A DNA stretch of 64,000 bases, from assembly GCA_963210315.1 (NCBI GenBank), contig OY723303.1, positions 620,001-684,000 on the forward strand, written 5' to 3'. How positions within the stretch are numbered: the stretch's first letter is position 1; each line of letters begins with the position of its first letter. The notes below the pieces were generated by a model that was not told the origin of the DNA, made no database searches, and was given only the letters and a program-made list of their open reading frames with translations. Shown here one piece after another: positions 43,501 to 53,741 of this stretch. The stretch comes from Rhynchopus euleeides (lineage: Eukaryota > Euglenozoa > Diplonemea > Diplonemida > Diplonemidae). The translations under genes and the position numbers were made by a program.

Positions 43501-45136
43501 GTTAACCCTGACCCTAACCCTAGGGTTGGGTAGGGTATAGGGTTAATCCCAACCCTAACCCTAGGGTTGGGTTGGGTCTAGGGTTAACCCTGACCCTAAC
43601 CCTAGGGTTGGGTTGGGTATAGGGTTAACCCTAACCCTAGGGTTGGGTTGGGTATAGGGTTAACCCTAACCCTAACCCTAGGGTTGGGTTGGGTCTAGGG
43701 TTAACCCTGACCCTAACCCTAGGGTTGGGTAGGGTATAGGGTTAACCCCAACCCTAACCCTAGGCTTGGGTTGGGTCTAGGGTTAACCCTGACCCTAACC
43801 CTAGGGTTGGGTAGGGTGTAGGGTTAACCCTAACCCTAGGGTTGGGTTGGGTTAACCCTAACCCTAGGGTTGGGTTGGGTATAGGGTTAACCCTAACCCT
43901 AACCCTAGGGTTGGGTTGGGTATAGGGTTAACCCTAACCCTAACCCTAGGGTTGGGTAGGGTATAGGGTTAACCCCAACCCTAACCCTAGGGTTGGGTAG
44001 GGTGTAGGGTTAACCCTAACCCTAGGGTTGGGTTGGGTATAGGGTTAACCCTAACCCTAACCCTAGGGTTGGGTTGGGTCTAGGGTTAACCCTGACCCTA
44101 ACCCTAGGGTTGGGTAGGGTATAGGGTTAACCCCAACCCTAACCCTAGGGTTGGGTTGGGTCTAGGGTTAACCCTGACCCTAACCCTAGGGTTGGGTTGG
44201 GTCTAGGGTTAACCCTGACCCTAACCCTAGGGTTGGGTAGGGTATAGGGTTAACCCCAACCCTAACCCTAGGGTTGGGTTGGGTCTAGGGTTAACCCTGA
44301 CCCTAACCCTAGGGTTGGGTAGGGTGTAGGGTTAACCCTAACCCTAGGGTTGGGTTGGGTTAACCCTAACCCTAGGGTTGGGTTGGGTATAGGGTTAACC
44401 CTAACCCTAACCCTAACCCTAGGGTTGGGTTGGGTCTAGGGTTAACCCTGACCCTAACCCTAGGGTTGGGTAGGGTATAGGGTTAACCCCAACCCTAACC
44501 CTAGGGTTGGGTTGGGTCTAGGGTTAACCCTGACCCTAACCCTAGGGTTGGGTTGGGTCTAGGGTTAACCCTGACCCTAACCCTAGGGTTGGGTAGGGTA
44601 TAGGGTTAACCCCAACCCTAACCCTAGGGTTGGGTTGGGTCTAGGGTTAACCCTGACCCTAACCCTAGGGTTGGGTAGGGTGTAGGGTTAACCCTAACCC
44701 TAGGGTTGGGTTGGGTATAGGGTTAACCCTAACCCTAACCCTAGGGTTGGGTTGGGTCTAGGGTTAACCCTGACCCTAACCCTAGGGTAGGGTCTAGGGT
44801 TAACCCCAACCCCAACCCTAGGGTTGGGTAGGGTGTAGGGTTAACCCTCACCCTAACCCTAGGGTTGGGTAGGGTATAGGGTTAACCCTAACCCCAGGGT
44901 AGGGTCTAGGGTTAACCCTAACCCTAGGGTGAGGGTAGGGTCTGGAGTTAACCCCAACCCCAACCCTAGGGTTGGGTAGGGTCTAGGGTCACCCGTAACC
45001 CTCGAAATCGGGCCCAAATCGCCAAAATGGGCACCCCTCGAAAAAAAAATTCGAAAAGGTCCCCCTACCCACACCTGGAAATTACCAAAAAATCTGGGAC
45101 CCCGGCGGCCCCAACCCTAGGGTAGGGTAGGGTAGC
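40587..45136. repeat. Degenerate telomere-like repeat array
   Basis: About 4.5 kb made almost only of CCCTAA/TTAGGG variants (CCCTAC, CCCAAC, GGGTTGGGT, GGGTCAGGG). Both strands' motifs alternate every 20-40 bp, as in TTAACCCTAACCCTAGGG, so the array is a chain of small hairpins. Left of about 41370 the longer TTAGGG runs face one way (CCCAACCCTAGGGTTAGGG); to the right the whole pattern is inverted (CCCTAACCCTAGGGTTGGG). The outer edges are CCTACCCTACCCTAC (40588) and GGGTAGGGTAGGGTAG (45120-45136). The right-hand 45001-45109 is unique sequence. There are no coding features. Confidence 0.9.
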
Positions 45137-45559
45137 CCCCCCCCTCCCCCCCCCGGCACGGAGAAACTTAACGTTCGACCCGAATTAGCCAGAGGCCTGG
45201 GGGGGGGGTGTGGGGAGGGGGGGGAGAGAGAGAGAGAGAAATGGATCGCGTGTGTGTTTTGCAGTGCAAAAAAAAGTTTTGCGGTTGTTGCATGAGTCAC
45301 AGTCGTGGCAGCCTGCGGCACCCCCCCCTTCTCCCCCCTGCGTGCGCAGTGTACACACAACGCGGAGTTGGGCCTCATGAATCGAAAAACAACTCGGTGA
45401 GCTCCTGACCGCCACGTCGTACAGATGTGATTGTTGCCGTGACGCACAAACAAGCTCTCTTCGCAATGGTTCGCCATTGCGTCTAAGAGAGGAGAAGTGG
45501 TGTCAGAATGCAGCTATTTTGTTATTTGCAACCTGGTGTGTGTGTGTGTGGTTATAAAG

Positions 45560-45755
45560 TTTTAAGGCGGTGTCGCCCTGCACGGGCAGTAGCACCTCCC
45601 CTTCAGTATCGCACTCCCGAAGGATTCCCCAACACGACGTGACACCGGTTTCGACGCGTACTCTTCGTACCCCTCCCCCCGGCCGCGTCTCTTCAGCGAA
45701 GAACCGGGGATAATCGGACCAGGGCTAGCTAAACCCTGGTGGTGTCACGGGTGGG
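45560..45755 (+). ncRNA. Candidate structured RNA (branched)
   Basis: A 10-bp closing stem (45638-45647 CGTGACACCG with 45740-45749 TGGTGTCACG, one G-U pair) encloses three hairpins. They are GTAC-TCTTC-GTAC (about 45657-45670), CCCCGG ... CCGGGG with an inner TCTTC-AGC-GAAGA (about 45675-45708), and CCAGGG ... CCCTGG (45719-45739). A separate hairpin precedes it (GGTG, GCCC ... GGGC, CACC at about 45573-45600). The strand is not determined and it matches no RNA family I recognise. Chance pairing in GC-rich DNA remains possible. Confidence 0.3.
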
Positions 45756-45845
45756 GTTGGAGAGGGAGAAAAAGGAAGAAATGAAGTTGCGAAAAAGTCA
45801 AACACTGACACGTGAAATCAATAAAAAGGGTGGTATAAAAAGGGT

Positions 45846-45954
45846 GATCGCCCCACATAAAATGTGGTCACCACACACACACACACACACACCACCCTTT
45901 TTATTGTGTGTGTGTGTGTGTGTGTGTGGTGACCACATTTTATGTGGGGCGATC
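45846..45954. repeat. Perfect long hairpin with CA/TG arms
   Basis: The arms 45846-45892 and 45906-45954 are inverted copies: GATCGCCCCACATAAAATG followed by TGGTCAC and a (CA)n tract, then the (TG)n mirror. The loop is ~13 bp. It is probably a small foldback element or a replication-generated inversion. Confidence 0.85.
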
Positions 45955-45955
45955 C

Positions 45956-47336
45956 TGCGCGGACCATTGCCCACTATGTGTGCGTGTGTGGCGTGCGCGG
46001 AGGGGAGGTAGGGATGCATCGCCGGGTGCCGTCGGAACTAACTCAACAGCACACCCGCAAGCATGCCTTATGTGTCTCTAGGCACCGACGACCACCTATC
46101 TGGCTACTGGTGCACAGCACTAGCTAGGTAGGTAGGTAATCCCGGGCGATCTCCAAGCTGCACAGCCAACCGCTGCCGGGAAGTCATAAAATATCAAATC
46201 CCATCAGGGGGTGTGTGTGTGTGTGGAGGCGACCAGCTGGTTTCGACGACCCGCCGACTCAACGGAATCGAGCGGGACCAAACGCACATCACACGACAAG
46301 GCCCATTTTGCCGCGAAGTGAACCCTAACGCCACACCGCCCATCCCATATGTTGAATTGTATTGGTATCAACGCCCTCTCTGCACCCGAGGCTTCGTTTT
46401 GCGAGTTGCTTCTGACATGGTTCGATTGATTCGGTCTTGAAGTACAATGCAATTTTTTTGGCCCTGCGACAGGACAGCCTTCCGCTCTGCGTACTATCTC
46501 TCGGGTCCGAGGGACGCCTGAACAGGCTCTAGAAATCGTTCAAATTTGGTTGAAATAATAGAGATGCGACACACCAGCCCAACAGTGGCCTTTGAACGAT
46601 CTGAACGATTTTATGATATTGACCGTGCTCCGAGCAGCCCCCCTGTGAGCGGGGACACTGTTTCGGGACCTTCTGGCAGCACGTTTTGACAGCACTGCAG
46701 TTACAAGGGTGGGCATTTTTCTTTTGTTTTTGGGGCCATTACCATCAGGACTTTGACCAGGCCCTGGTGACCTGGTCATGCCCAGGGGTGCAGGGCAAAA
46801 TGGGCTACAACCCCTGGTCAAGCCCTGACTAGGCCACCGTGTAACCACGCCTCTTGGGGGAGGGGGCGGGAGGGGTAAAACTATCGGGTTGGTAGTAAAT
46901 TTGATGTGCTTTGTTTGCTCAGGACACACCCCACCCCCGAGGTTTCTTGGCGGTTCAACCGCCAGTCTATCGAGCACCCTGCCCCCCTAACAGCATCCCA
47001 AGCTGTTGATGGGCGGACCACCAACAACATTAGGTGCGGTGCATGTGTGGCGGTGCATCGCTACACCGGCCGACCGACACTGGACAGACACGAAGCAATG
47101 CACAAAGGACATCGGGTACCCCATTGGGTGAGGGTGGTGCAGACATGCAACGCCTCTGCCCGTGCATAGTTTTCGCAGTTGTCAGAGGGGCACCTTTCAC
47201 GACTACACCCTACCCTTTGCCTGACATTTTCTCTTTTTTGCGCCTCTATTCTTTGACGTTTCCGATTCACCCACAGGCCAGCCGTCGCCCCCCCCCCCCC
47301 CCCCCGCCCCCCACCCCGTTTGTTTCTTCTCGTGAG
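45956..47336. other. No gene recognised
   Basis: The stretch contains GT repeats (46209-46224), a C run (47287-47305) and mixed sequence with short open frames. No RNA or protein gene is supported. Confidence 0.45.
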
Positions 47337-47422
47337 ATTAACTCCAGGGGCTTAGCTTGGATTTTGGGGTTGGGGCCGAAACTCGGTCAGACTCGGTCAC
47401 AGTACACACAGTTGATTTGCCC

Positions 47423-47602
47423 TACTCGGGTACCCGAGAGAATGTCACCCCCCCTCGGCCTCCGCTTGGGCTCCAAGGGCCACCCTGTACAGAGGGGGTG
47501 ACATTCTTCAACGGTTGCCCTGTGTAGCGGCTGGGAAGAATGGCACCCCCCCTCGGCCCTGGGCCCTCGAGGGGGGTGACATTCTCCTCGGGGGTACCCT
47601 AG
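47423..47602. mobile_element. Small foldback inside hAT copy 2
   Basis: The same AGAATGTCACCCCC inverted structure as 29192-29370, read on the other strand, showing that both hAT copies descend from one progenitor that already carried it. Confidence 0.6.
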
Positions 47603-48242
47603 GACCTCGCAAGAGTGGCTTCGGGGATACCCTGTGAATCTCCGCGACATTCCACTCCCACAAAGAGTACATTTGCAAGGCTTTCGTTGCTCAGTTGGCG
47701 AAGCCTGGTGGAGACAAGGCGGACCTTGGAAAACAAGCGTTCAACAGAAGCAGTGCCCAGCGGAAGCATAGATGCAAGCTGGAGTAGCTTGCATGTTGCT
47801 GGGTACGTGAGAGCGAGGTTTAACCTCCTGCAGATCACGCAGGCCCAACCTCCGAATCTCGGAACAGACACCCGGGCACGCAGAAGGGCAGCCTTGTGCG
47901 CCTGTGCCCACTTCGGTGGGTGTGCTGGGGCATTGAAGTCCGGGCAAGGGTACGCACCAGTAATCCCCGGGAGAGGTGCCAGGTAATGATCAGCGATGTA
48001 GCCCAGAGCCTCCTGCACCTGCGTGCCATGTTGCCGGGAGACGGAATTCGAGACTGCTGACGTTATTCTTACGCTAGCGACGAATACGGGACAGAAGGAG
48101 AATGGGGCGTTCGCGTTCGCTCGCACGCGTGCTTCACCTCCTGTGCTGCTGCACCCCAAGAAAAATCCACTTTCCCCCCGGAAATTTATACTTATTTTTT
48201 GTTTTTTGGGCTGACCGAGTTTTTTTCCGGGTTTGGCTGAAA
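47599..48242 (-). pseudogene. hAT transposase C-terminal fragment, copy 2
   Basis: Encodes the same dimerisation-domain fragment as 28634-29194 (T-A-S-V-E-R-L-F-S-K, S-T-R-L-R-Q-L). The open frame runs on upstream into the nested insertion at 48243, which only lengthens it by chance. It has no catalytic core and no start codon of its own, so it is a remnant. Confidence 0.8.
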
Positions 48243-49421
48243 CAGGGTATAAGATAGACTTTTTTTCTGGCGCCGTTTTCCGGTTTTTCTGGTTTTGAAA
48301 ATTTTTCGCGCGCGCCTTCGGCGCGCGCGACCCGCGCAAACCCTCCCAGAATCTGAGAGGGCCCGGTGCCTGCGCGCGTCCTGTCGTACTGAGGCTGCTT
48401 GGTGGGGCAGGCGCAGCAGCTGCTTTGAAAGTTTGGACTCTCGGTCAAAAAACCGGTCTGGTGCAATTTTCTTACGCAGGGGGGCGGAGCCCCAGCCGCC
48501 GGCGGCCACGGTAGTGAACATCTGTTCCCTACTGTCTGGATTCGCTTGTAAGTAGGAAGGCCTCGCTGTATCGCAGCCCGGCCAGCAGGAGATCACTGGT
48601 CCTTGAGGGTTCAACCTTCAGGGTGGAGGAGGACGGGGGAGCGACCACTCGCGACAGGTGTGCGTTGTGGGTGAAGTGGGTGCACGACAGAATGGCCAAA
48701 GGGTCCACGAGATCTCTGCACACATTCCGTTATCGAGGAGATGGGCACCTAGCTGTGACGACAGGCAACAAACAAATCTCATCTGTTAGTTGCCCCCAAT
48801 AGGCTTGGCGACCTTCAAGACTGCTTGAAAGTCGTTCGTGTTCTCGTCTCAGCCCTCCAGACAAGCAGATCTGTCTCGATTTGGTGGGCTGTCGCCATGT
48901 ATTCGATGGCACTGAGTGACGCTGCACAGAGGCAGACGACACGGTGAACTCCAGCGGAAGTTACCCTACCTCCGCTGGAGTACACCGTCACGTGACCGTG
49001 TGTCTCCCATGAGTCTCAACTAGCGGGAGTCTTAGCGTACATTAGCTGGACAATAGACTCCCGTCTCCAGTACAGACTGCAGTCTTAGACTCCCTCTTAG
49101 ACATGGTGGCTGGAGTCCACCATGTGCGCACCTTCAAAACAGAAGAGACCTGCATGACGAGGGCATCACCACCCACCGGGCCACCCGCTAGGTCCATTTT
49201 TTCTTCTCCGCTTCTCTGCCTTCTTTGGACTATTTGAGCTCTGTGCGGATCACGATGGGGTCACTTTCTAGTTTTTTATGGCGTTTTTTCTGACTGTTTT
49301 ACTGTCCCAAAGTCACAAAAAAACCGCCAAAAATGAGACCGACCTTTTTTTTTCCCCAGAAAACCGGGAACCGGGAAACCCTGGTTTTGAAAACCGGAAA
49401 ACCAGACCTATCTTATCCCCT
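48243..49421. mobile_element. TIR element nested in hAT copy 2
   Basis: The ends CAGGGTATAAGATAG (48243) and CTATCTTATCCCCT (ending 49421) are inverted with one mismatch, flanked by an 8-bp duplication GGCTGAAA (48235-48242 and 49422-49429). Terminal ambiguity of one base remains. The TIR start and duplication length again suggest hAT. No transposase is recognised. Inside are the GCGCGCGCCTTCGGCGCGCGC palindrome (~48308), a GGCCACGGTAGTGAACATCTG block shared with 8374-8394, and foldbacks at 48940-48990 and 49098-49122 related to the 6907 element ends. Confidence 0.85.
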
Positions 49422-49480
49422 GGCTGAAACTCGGTCAGCTGACCGAGTTTACCCCCCCAAGCTAAGCCTCTGATTAACTC

Positions 49481-50474
49481 GGTTCTAAGCAGTGGTTCAT
49501 ATGGTGTTGACCCTAATAGTGGTTCGACTTTCTCTCGGGCTTTTGACAACAGGGAACGGGTAGGGTGGGGAGGGAGGTGAAGGTGGTGGGTGGTGCAGCA
49601 GGCTCTGGCCCGTTTCCACCTCTCGGACCAGGAAATCTGGTCAGGGTGGCGGCCACCTGGCGAGCCTGTTTTGCCTTGTGATGAACACCGAAGAACAGCG
49701 GCCAGCATTTCGTACAATGCCTACATCCGACTCGGATAAATTTTTCAGGTTTTGATTGATTTGTTTATTTGAAATGTCGACGCCCTTCAGCCTGGCGTGC
49801 GATACGACCAGAGTGAATTCTTTCCCTTCATGTTGCTTCATTCATAGCAGCGTCCTCTGTGAGTTTCTTATGCTGAATCACTGCAGGATCTAGCTCAGGC
49901 TAGCTGCAGGAAATACACCAGAAATATAGCTGGAGTCGTGCAGGATCATTCGTGAAGAAATACGAAAGGTAAACGAGAAAAAGTTTTTCGTTGATCGCAC
50001 GACACACACAGAAAATTTTGCCTGCGGAAGTGTTGGTGTGTGATTGGCAGGCGCATAAGACTGTGTGTGACGGCAAGCACCTAGCACTTCCCCTATCGCT
50101 GCATTTCCGCCTGACAAGTACCTTGTTGGAAGAAAATTGCGGATTCCAAAAAGAATACCAGACGCGGGGAGGTGGAGGTGGGATTTTTTTCTCGGCAAAA
50201 ATAATATAAACACAACACCCCTTATCAGGGGGACACACAAACCGGACTAAGATTCGGTTCAGTTTGACTCAGAGCGGGTGCGATGCGGAAGATCTTCGAC
50301 ACGCTGGAACACGAGGTCAACCTGAAGGGTGTGAAGGGTGGTGTTGCGTGGTGTCGGGTGCTTGTGTAACCCCAGCAAGGTGATGCATGCCATCCCGGAA
50401 AACGCAGCAATAGGGGAAGTGAGATGGGTGCCATGCGAATGAATGATACACCACACAGCATTCTTCATCCACCA
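49481..50474. other. Intergenic, no gene recognised
   Basis: This is the sequence downstream of the PTEN-like gene. I see no coding domain; its 3' UTR and polyadenylation site probably lie at the right side of the stretch but cannot be placed. Confidence 0.45.
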
Positions 50475-53400
50475 TTATTTTCCCTCAGCCGCACCGCATT
50501 CATGACATACCGAAAAGGAGGGATCGAAATACTTGCAGTCTTTGTCCTTCGCAGCTTTGTCCAACTCGGGCTTCGGGAGGTGGAGGGTGTAACTGCTGGG
50601 GAGGAACGACGTGTTGAAGAATATCTGGAACATCTTCTGCGACTTCGACAGAGTCTTCTCATAGTGGTACATCTGGATCTGCACGTCGCCCCGCACCACC
50701 ACCATGCGGTGCAGGCGCAACCCGCAGTCCTTCGTGACGTAACGGACGGCAGACCCGTCGCGGGAGTCATACAACTTGTCGTTCGTTGGGTTCTCGGGGG
50801 TGTTGCGATGCACCGTGAAGTAGGGATCGCACCCGCCGTCGCGGTAGCGAGGCACTCCGTTGAAGCGGATCGCCTGGAACACAACTGCCGTCTCCCGGGG
50901 CGGGCCGTCGCGCAGCAGACGGGCGAAGTAATGCACGTAGCGGATCTGCGAGGGGATCGTCACGCCCTTCCCATCCGACGTGCGGCGCTGCCCGAAGAAC
51001 TCCAGTGCGTCATCCGCGGTCTCGCACTGCCCGCTGTAGAGAAGGTGGGCAGAGATCATGGTGCCGGTGCGGCCCTTCCCAGCCTTGCAGTGGATGGATA
51101 CCACGTTCTCCTGCTTCTGGCTGAGGAACTGCTCCACGTCGCGGCAGAAGGGCAGCATCTGGTTGAAGGGCGGGGGGCAGTGGTCGAAGAAGGGGTACCG
51201 CGCAACAGACCCCTTGAACCGGTCCAGCCCGTAGGTCCGCTCCTCGCACAGGTTGTATATCTTGTAGCTCCCGCTGTGGTGCTCCAGAAAGAAGTTCTCC
51301 ACCACCTCCATCTTATTCCTGTAATACGCCTCCGTGCCCAGGCTGGGGAATCCCATTGCGATGATCTGATCGGTGATGTAGGTCAGGTCGAGGTCGTACC
51401 CCTTGTCTTTGAATCGGATCTTCTTTTTCGACACGAGGCCGCGCACCCCGCTCACAAGACCAGACTCGGTAAACCCACGCCGCCGACCCCCACCCATCGT
51501 CTGCGACCTGCCACGCTTCTTCGGGGTCAGCTCCCCCTCCTCACGCCTCAGAGCCTGAGGCGGCGTCTGGTGCACAAACGACTGCGTGCTCCTCCCCGCG
51601 TCACGGCGGGTGAAGACATACGAGAAAGAGTTGTTCTCCCGCCGCAGCACTATCGCGTCATCCTCGTCGCTCTTCGGGGGCAGCGTGTTCACCCTCGAGG
51701 CACGCTTCGCCGACAGATGCGTCGCACTGCTCCGCCTTGCATCCTCCGCTGAGGGCGAGGCACACCCGTCATCGCTGACACCATCGCCATACCGCGACGC
51801 AGACCCACTTCTCTGCTCATACCCGAGCAGCGACAGCACCTCCGCCACAGGGAAAAGCTCCTCCACTGTCGTCTCCACAGTCGCCTGCTTGCCCGAGGCA
51901 GCGCAGGTGCTGAGGACATGCCGGTGCGTCAGCTGCACTGCAAGGTTGGTCCCACCTCTCAGCTCCAGCCTGCGCTTCTCCAGCCGCGACGACACGACGG
52001 AGGGCTGCGACCCCCCTGGGGAAGACCCGGCCCTGGCACCGGGGTAGCCGCTGGGGGTGCCCACCGTACTGCGGCGGCGGAGCTTTATGCTCTTCCCCAA
52101 CACGGTGATGGTCCCGCCCGGGTTCCGCTGCACGCTGGAGAGGTCGACGATCGATTCGATCGGGATGAGCTGCAGGCGGCAGCACTCCGTGTCGCCCGAC
52201 ACGCCCTGCCCCGCGAGGAGATTCCGGCAGACGTAGGCAAAGTTTTCCAAAGGGGAATCCCCGTAGACATATTCGCTGGGGAACACCGACGCATCGGAGA
52301 GCTTGAGGGTGAATGCCTCGGGGTCGAGGTTGAGGCCGTATCTCGAAGAGACTTTATCAACGACGTGCACCTTTGCGGCTCGCGCGCTGGTCTTCCTCCC
52401 GAGGCGAACCTTCGTCGTCAGATCCAGCACCCCGCTCGAATAGGCGAATGTCGCAAACAGGAACCCGGTGTCGCTGTCCGTGAGGCTCCCCTCAAAGGTG
52501 GGCAGGGCCTGGGCGGACGCGTTGTGCTGGCAACCCTTTGCGAGGGGGGAGAGGCGGAGGTGCTGCTCCACCAGCGAGCAGCACAGCGTGTCCCCCGCAG
52601 GCCCCTCGCTGTCATAGGGGTTCGGGATGGGCGACGTCGGGCTCTTCACCTGCGTGATCAGCGTGCCCTGCTGGTGCACCCCCAGCAGCTGGGCCCCGCT
52701 GCCCTGCGGCGCCACAAGATCCTGCAGCCTCCTCTGCTGATTCGCCTTCTCCGTCGCGCCTGCTAGGAGGGGACCCCCCTCCCCACGGCACCTGGAACTC
52801 TCCGTCCCAGACCCGCTGTCCCTCAGCAGGCTCTGGCTCCCCGAGTTCGCAAACAGGCTCGGGTTAAGAGATGGGGGCCGCGCACGCATGAAGGTTGGCG
52901 TCCCCTCCAGCTGCGACCCTGCCTCCTGCCGCATGCTGCTGCCAGCCCCGCGCGGGGAGCTGTGGGGCGTGGGCCCCTGAGATGACATGCTGAGCACCGA
53001 AAGCGCACGGGTCCCCGAGGCGAGCAGAACCGGGGAGCCCGCCATGCTGCTCGATGGTATCGACGGGAGGGGCAGCCCGATGTGAGGATTGGCCTCCCCC
53101 GCATGCATCTCTGGGGAGAGCGGCTCGTCGGACACACTCAGGACCCGCCGGATGTCAGGCGGAAGCACGCCAGGCTGCTGCCGCGCCACAGGGCTCAGGC
53201 TCAACCTCGCGGTGTCCGTCTCAGAGTCGTCATCTTCTGCGATGGTCCACTTTGCGTTAGCTGCCGCAGGGGCCACCTTCCCGGTGGAGCTTGCAAGGGA
53301 TCCCACAGTGAGCCCCCTCTCGACACGACCGATAGATGCGGGCGATGAAGGCGAAGAGAGAGATCCCGGTATGACAGAGGCGCGGATGACAGGCTGCGAT

Positions 53401-53741
53401 GGGGTGTTCAGGAGAGGGCTGCCTGCGGCACTGCTGAAGCTCCCGCAGCCCAGGGCCGGGGCGCCGAGAGCGAGAGGGTTGGTGCCGAGGGATCCGTTGC
53501 TGGTGAAGGAACCCGATCCTGCCTGCGCGCCGTGCCCCAGCAGAGGCACGTTGAGGGAGCGCATCAGGGGTGATGGGGTTGAGTTTGGCGTCGGCCCCAG
53601 TGAGGACGCCTGCCCAATATCGCCGTGGTTGTTTACGGACCGGGTTGAGAAGCCGAGGAGCGCGCTCTGCGTCATCGAATTGCATTTTGCCTTCGCATGG
53701 TCAACGCCATCCCCACCGCCGGGTCTCTTCCCGCTCAGCAT
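50475..53741 (-). CDS. PTEN-family phosphatase with long N-terminal extension
   Basis: A single uninterrupted frame runs from ATG 53741 to TAA at 50475-50477, 1,088 residues against 403 for human PTEN. The C-terminal third is clearly PTEN: a lipid-binding start (V-S-K-K-K-I-R-F, then Y-D-L-D-L-T-Y-I, ~770-790), a WPD-type loop with Asp853 in P-F-F-D-H, the signature H-C-K-A-G-K-G-R-T-G with Cys885 and Arg891, then a C2 domain (~960-1075) ending in a L-D-K-A-x-K-D-K motif. The two Lys in the P-loop are those that favour phosphoinositide substrates, so it should dephosphorylate PIP3 at the membrane. The first ~400 residues are Ser/Pro/Gly-rich and likely disordered. Residues ~440-530 contain F-T-L-K-L, E-Y-V-Y-G-D-S-P-L and C-R-L-Q-L-I-P, resembling a PI3K-type Ras-binding domain; this last call is inference. 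Confidence 0.92.
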   Translation of the reverse strand: MLSGKRPGGGDGVDHAKAKCNSMTQSALLGFSTRSVNNHGDIGQASSLGPTPNSTPSPLMRSLNVPLLGHGAQAGSGSFTSNGSLGTNPLALGAPALGCGSFSSAAGSPLLNTPSQPVIRASVIPGSLSSPSSPASIGRVERGLTVGSLASSTGKVAPAAANAKWTIAEDDDSETDTARLSLSPVARQQPGVLPPDIRRVLSVSDEPLSPEMHAGEANPHIGLPLPSIPSSSMAGSPVLLASGTRALSVLSMSSQGPTPHSSPRGAGSSMRQEAGSQLEGTPTFMRARPPSLNPSLFANSGSQSLLRDSGSGTESSRCRGEGGPLLAGATEKANQQRRLQDLVAPQGSGAQLLGVHQQGTLITQVKSPTSPIPNPYDSEGPAGDTLCCSLVEQHLRLSPLAKGCQHNASAQALPTFEGSLTDSDTGFLFATFAYSSGVLDLTTKVRLGRKTSARAAKVHVVDKVSSRYGLNLDPEAFTLKLSDASVFPSEYVYGDSPLENFAYVCRNLLAGQGVSGDTECCRLQLIPIESIVDLSSVQRNPGGTITVLGKSIKLRRRSTVGTPSGYPGARAGSSPGGSQPSVVSSRLEKRRLELRGGTNLAVQLTHRHVLSTCAASGKQATVETTVEELFPVAEVLSLLGYEQRSGSASRYGDGVSDDGCASPSAEDARRSSATHLSAKRASRVNTLPPKSDEDDAIVLRRENNSFSYVFTRRDAGRSTQSFVHQTPPQALRREEGELTPKKRGRSQTMGGGRRRGFTESGLVSGVRGLVSKKKIRFKDKGYDLDLTYITDQIIAMGFPSLGTEAYYRNKMEVVENFFLEHHSGSYKIYNLCEERTYGLDRFKGSVARYPFFDHCPPPFNQMLPFCRDVEQFLSQKQENVVSIHCKAGKGRTGTMISAHLLYSGQCETADDALEFFGQRRTSDGKGVTIPSQIRYVHYFARLLRDGPPRETAVVFQAIRFNGVPRYRDGGCDPYFTVHRNTPENPTNDKLYDSRDGSAVRYVTKDCGLRLHRMVVVRGDVQIQMYHYEKTLSKSQKMFQIFFNTSFLPSSYTLHLPKPELDKAAKDKDCKYFDPSFSVCHECGAAEGK

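Larger units (their letters stand above)
47345..49472 (-). mobile_element. hAT element, copy 2, interrupted by another element
   Basis: The inverted ends CAGGGGCTTAGCTTGG (47345) and CCAAGCTAAGCCTCTG (ending 49472) are flanked by a perfect 8-bp duplication ATTAACTC (47337-47344 and 49473-49480), diagnostic of hAT transposition. It is the reverse complement of the copy at 28508-29448, nearly identical where both exist. A second TIR element occupies 48243-49421. Confidence 0.92.

Noticed and set aside
40587-45136. A true chromosome end
   Set aside because: Unique sequence and genes continue on both sides, and the repeats are degenerate and of mixed orientation.
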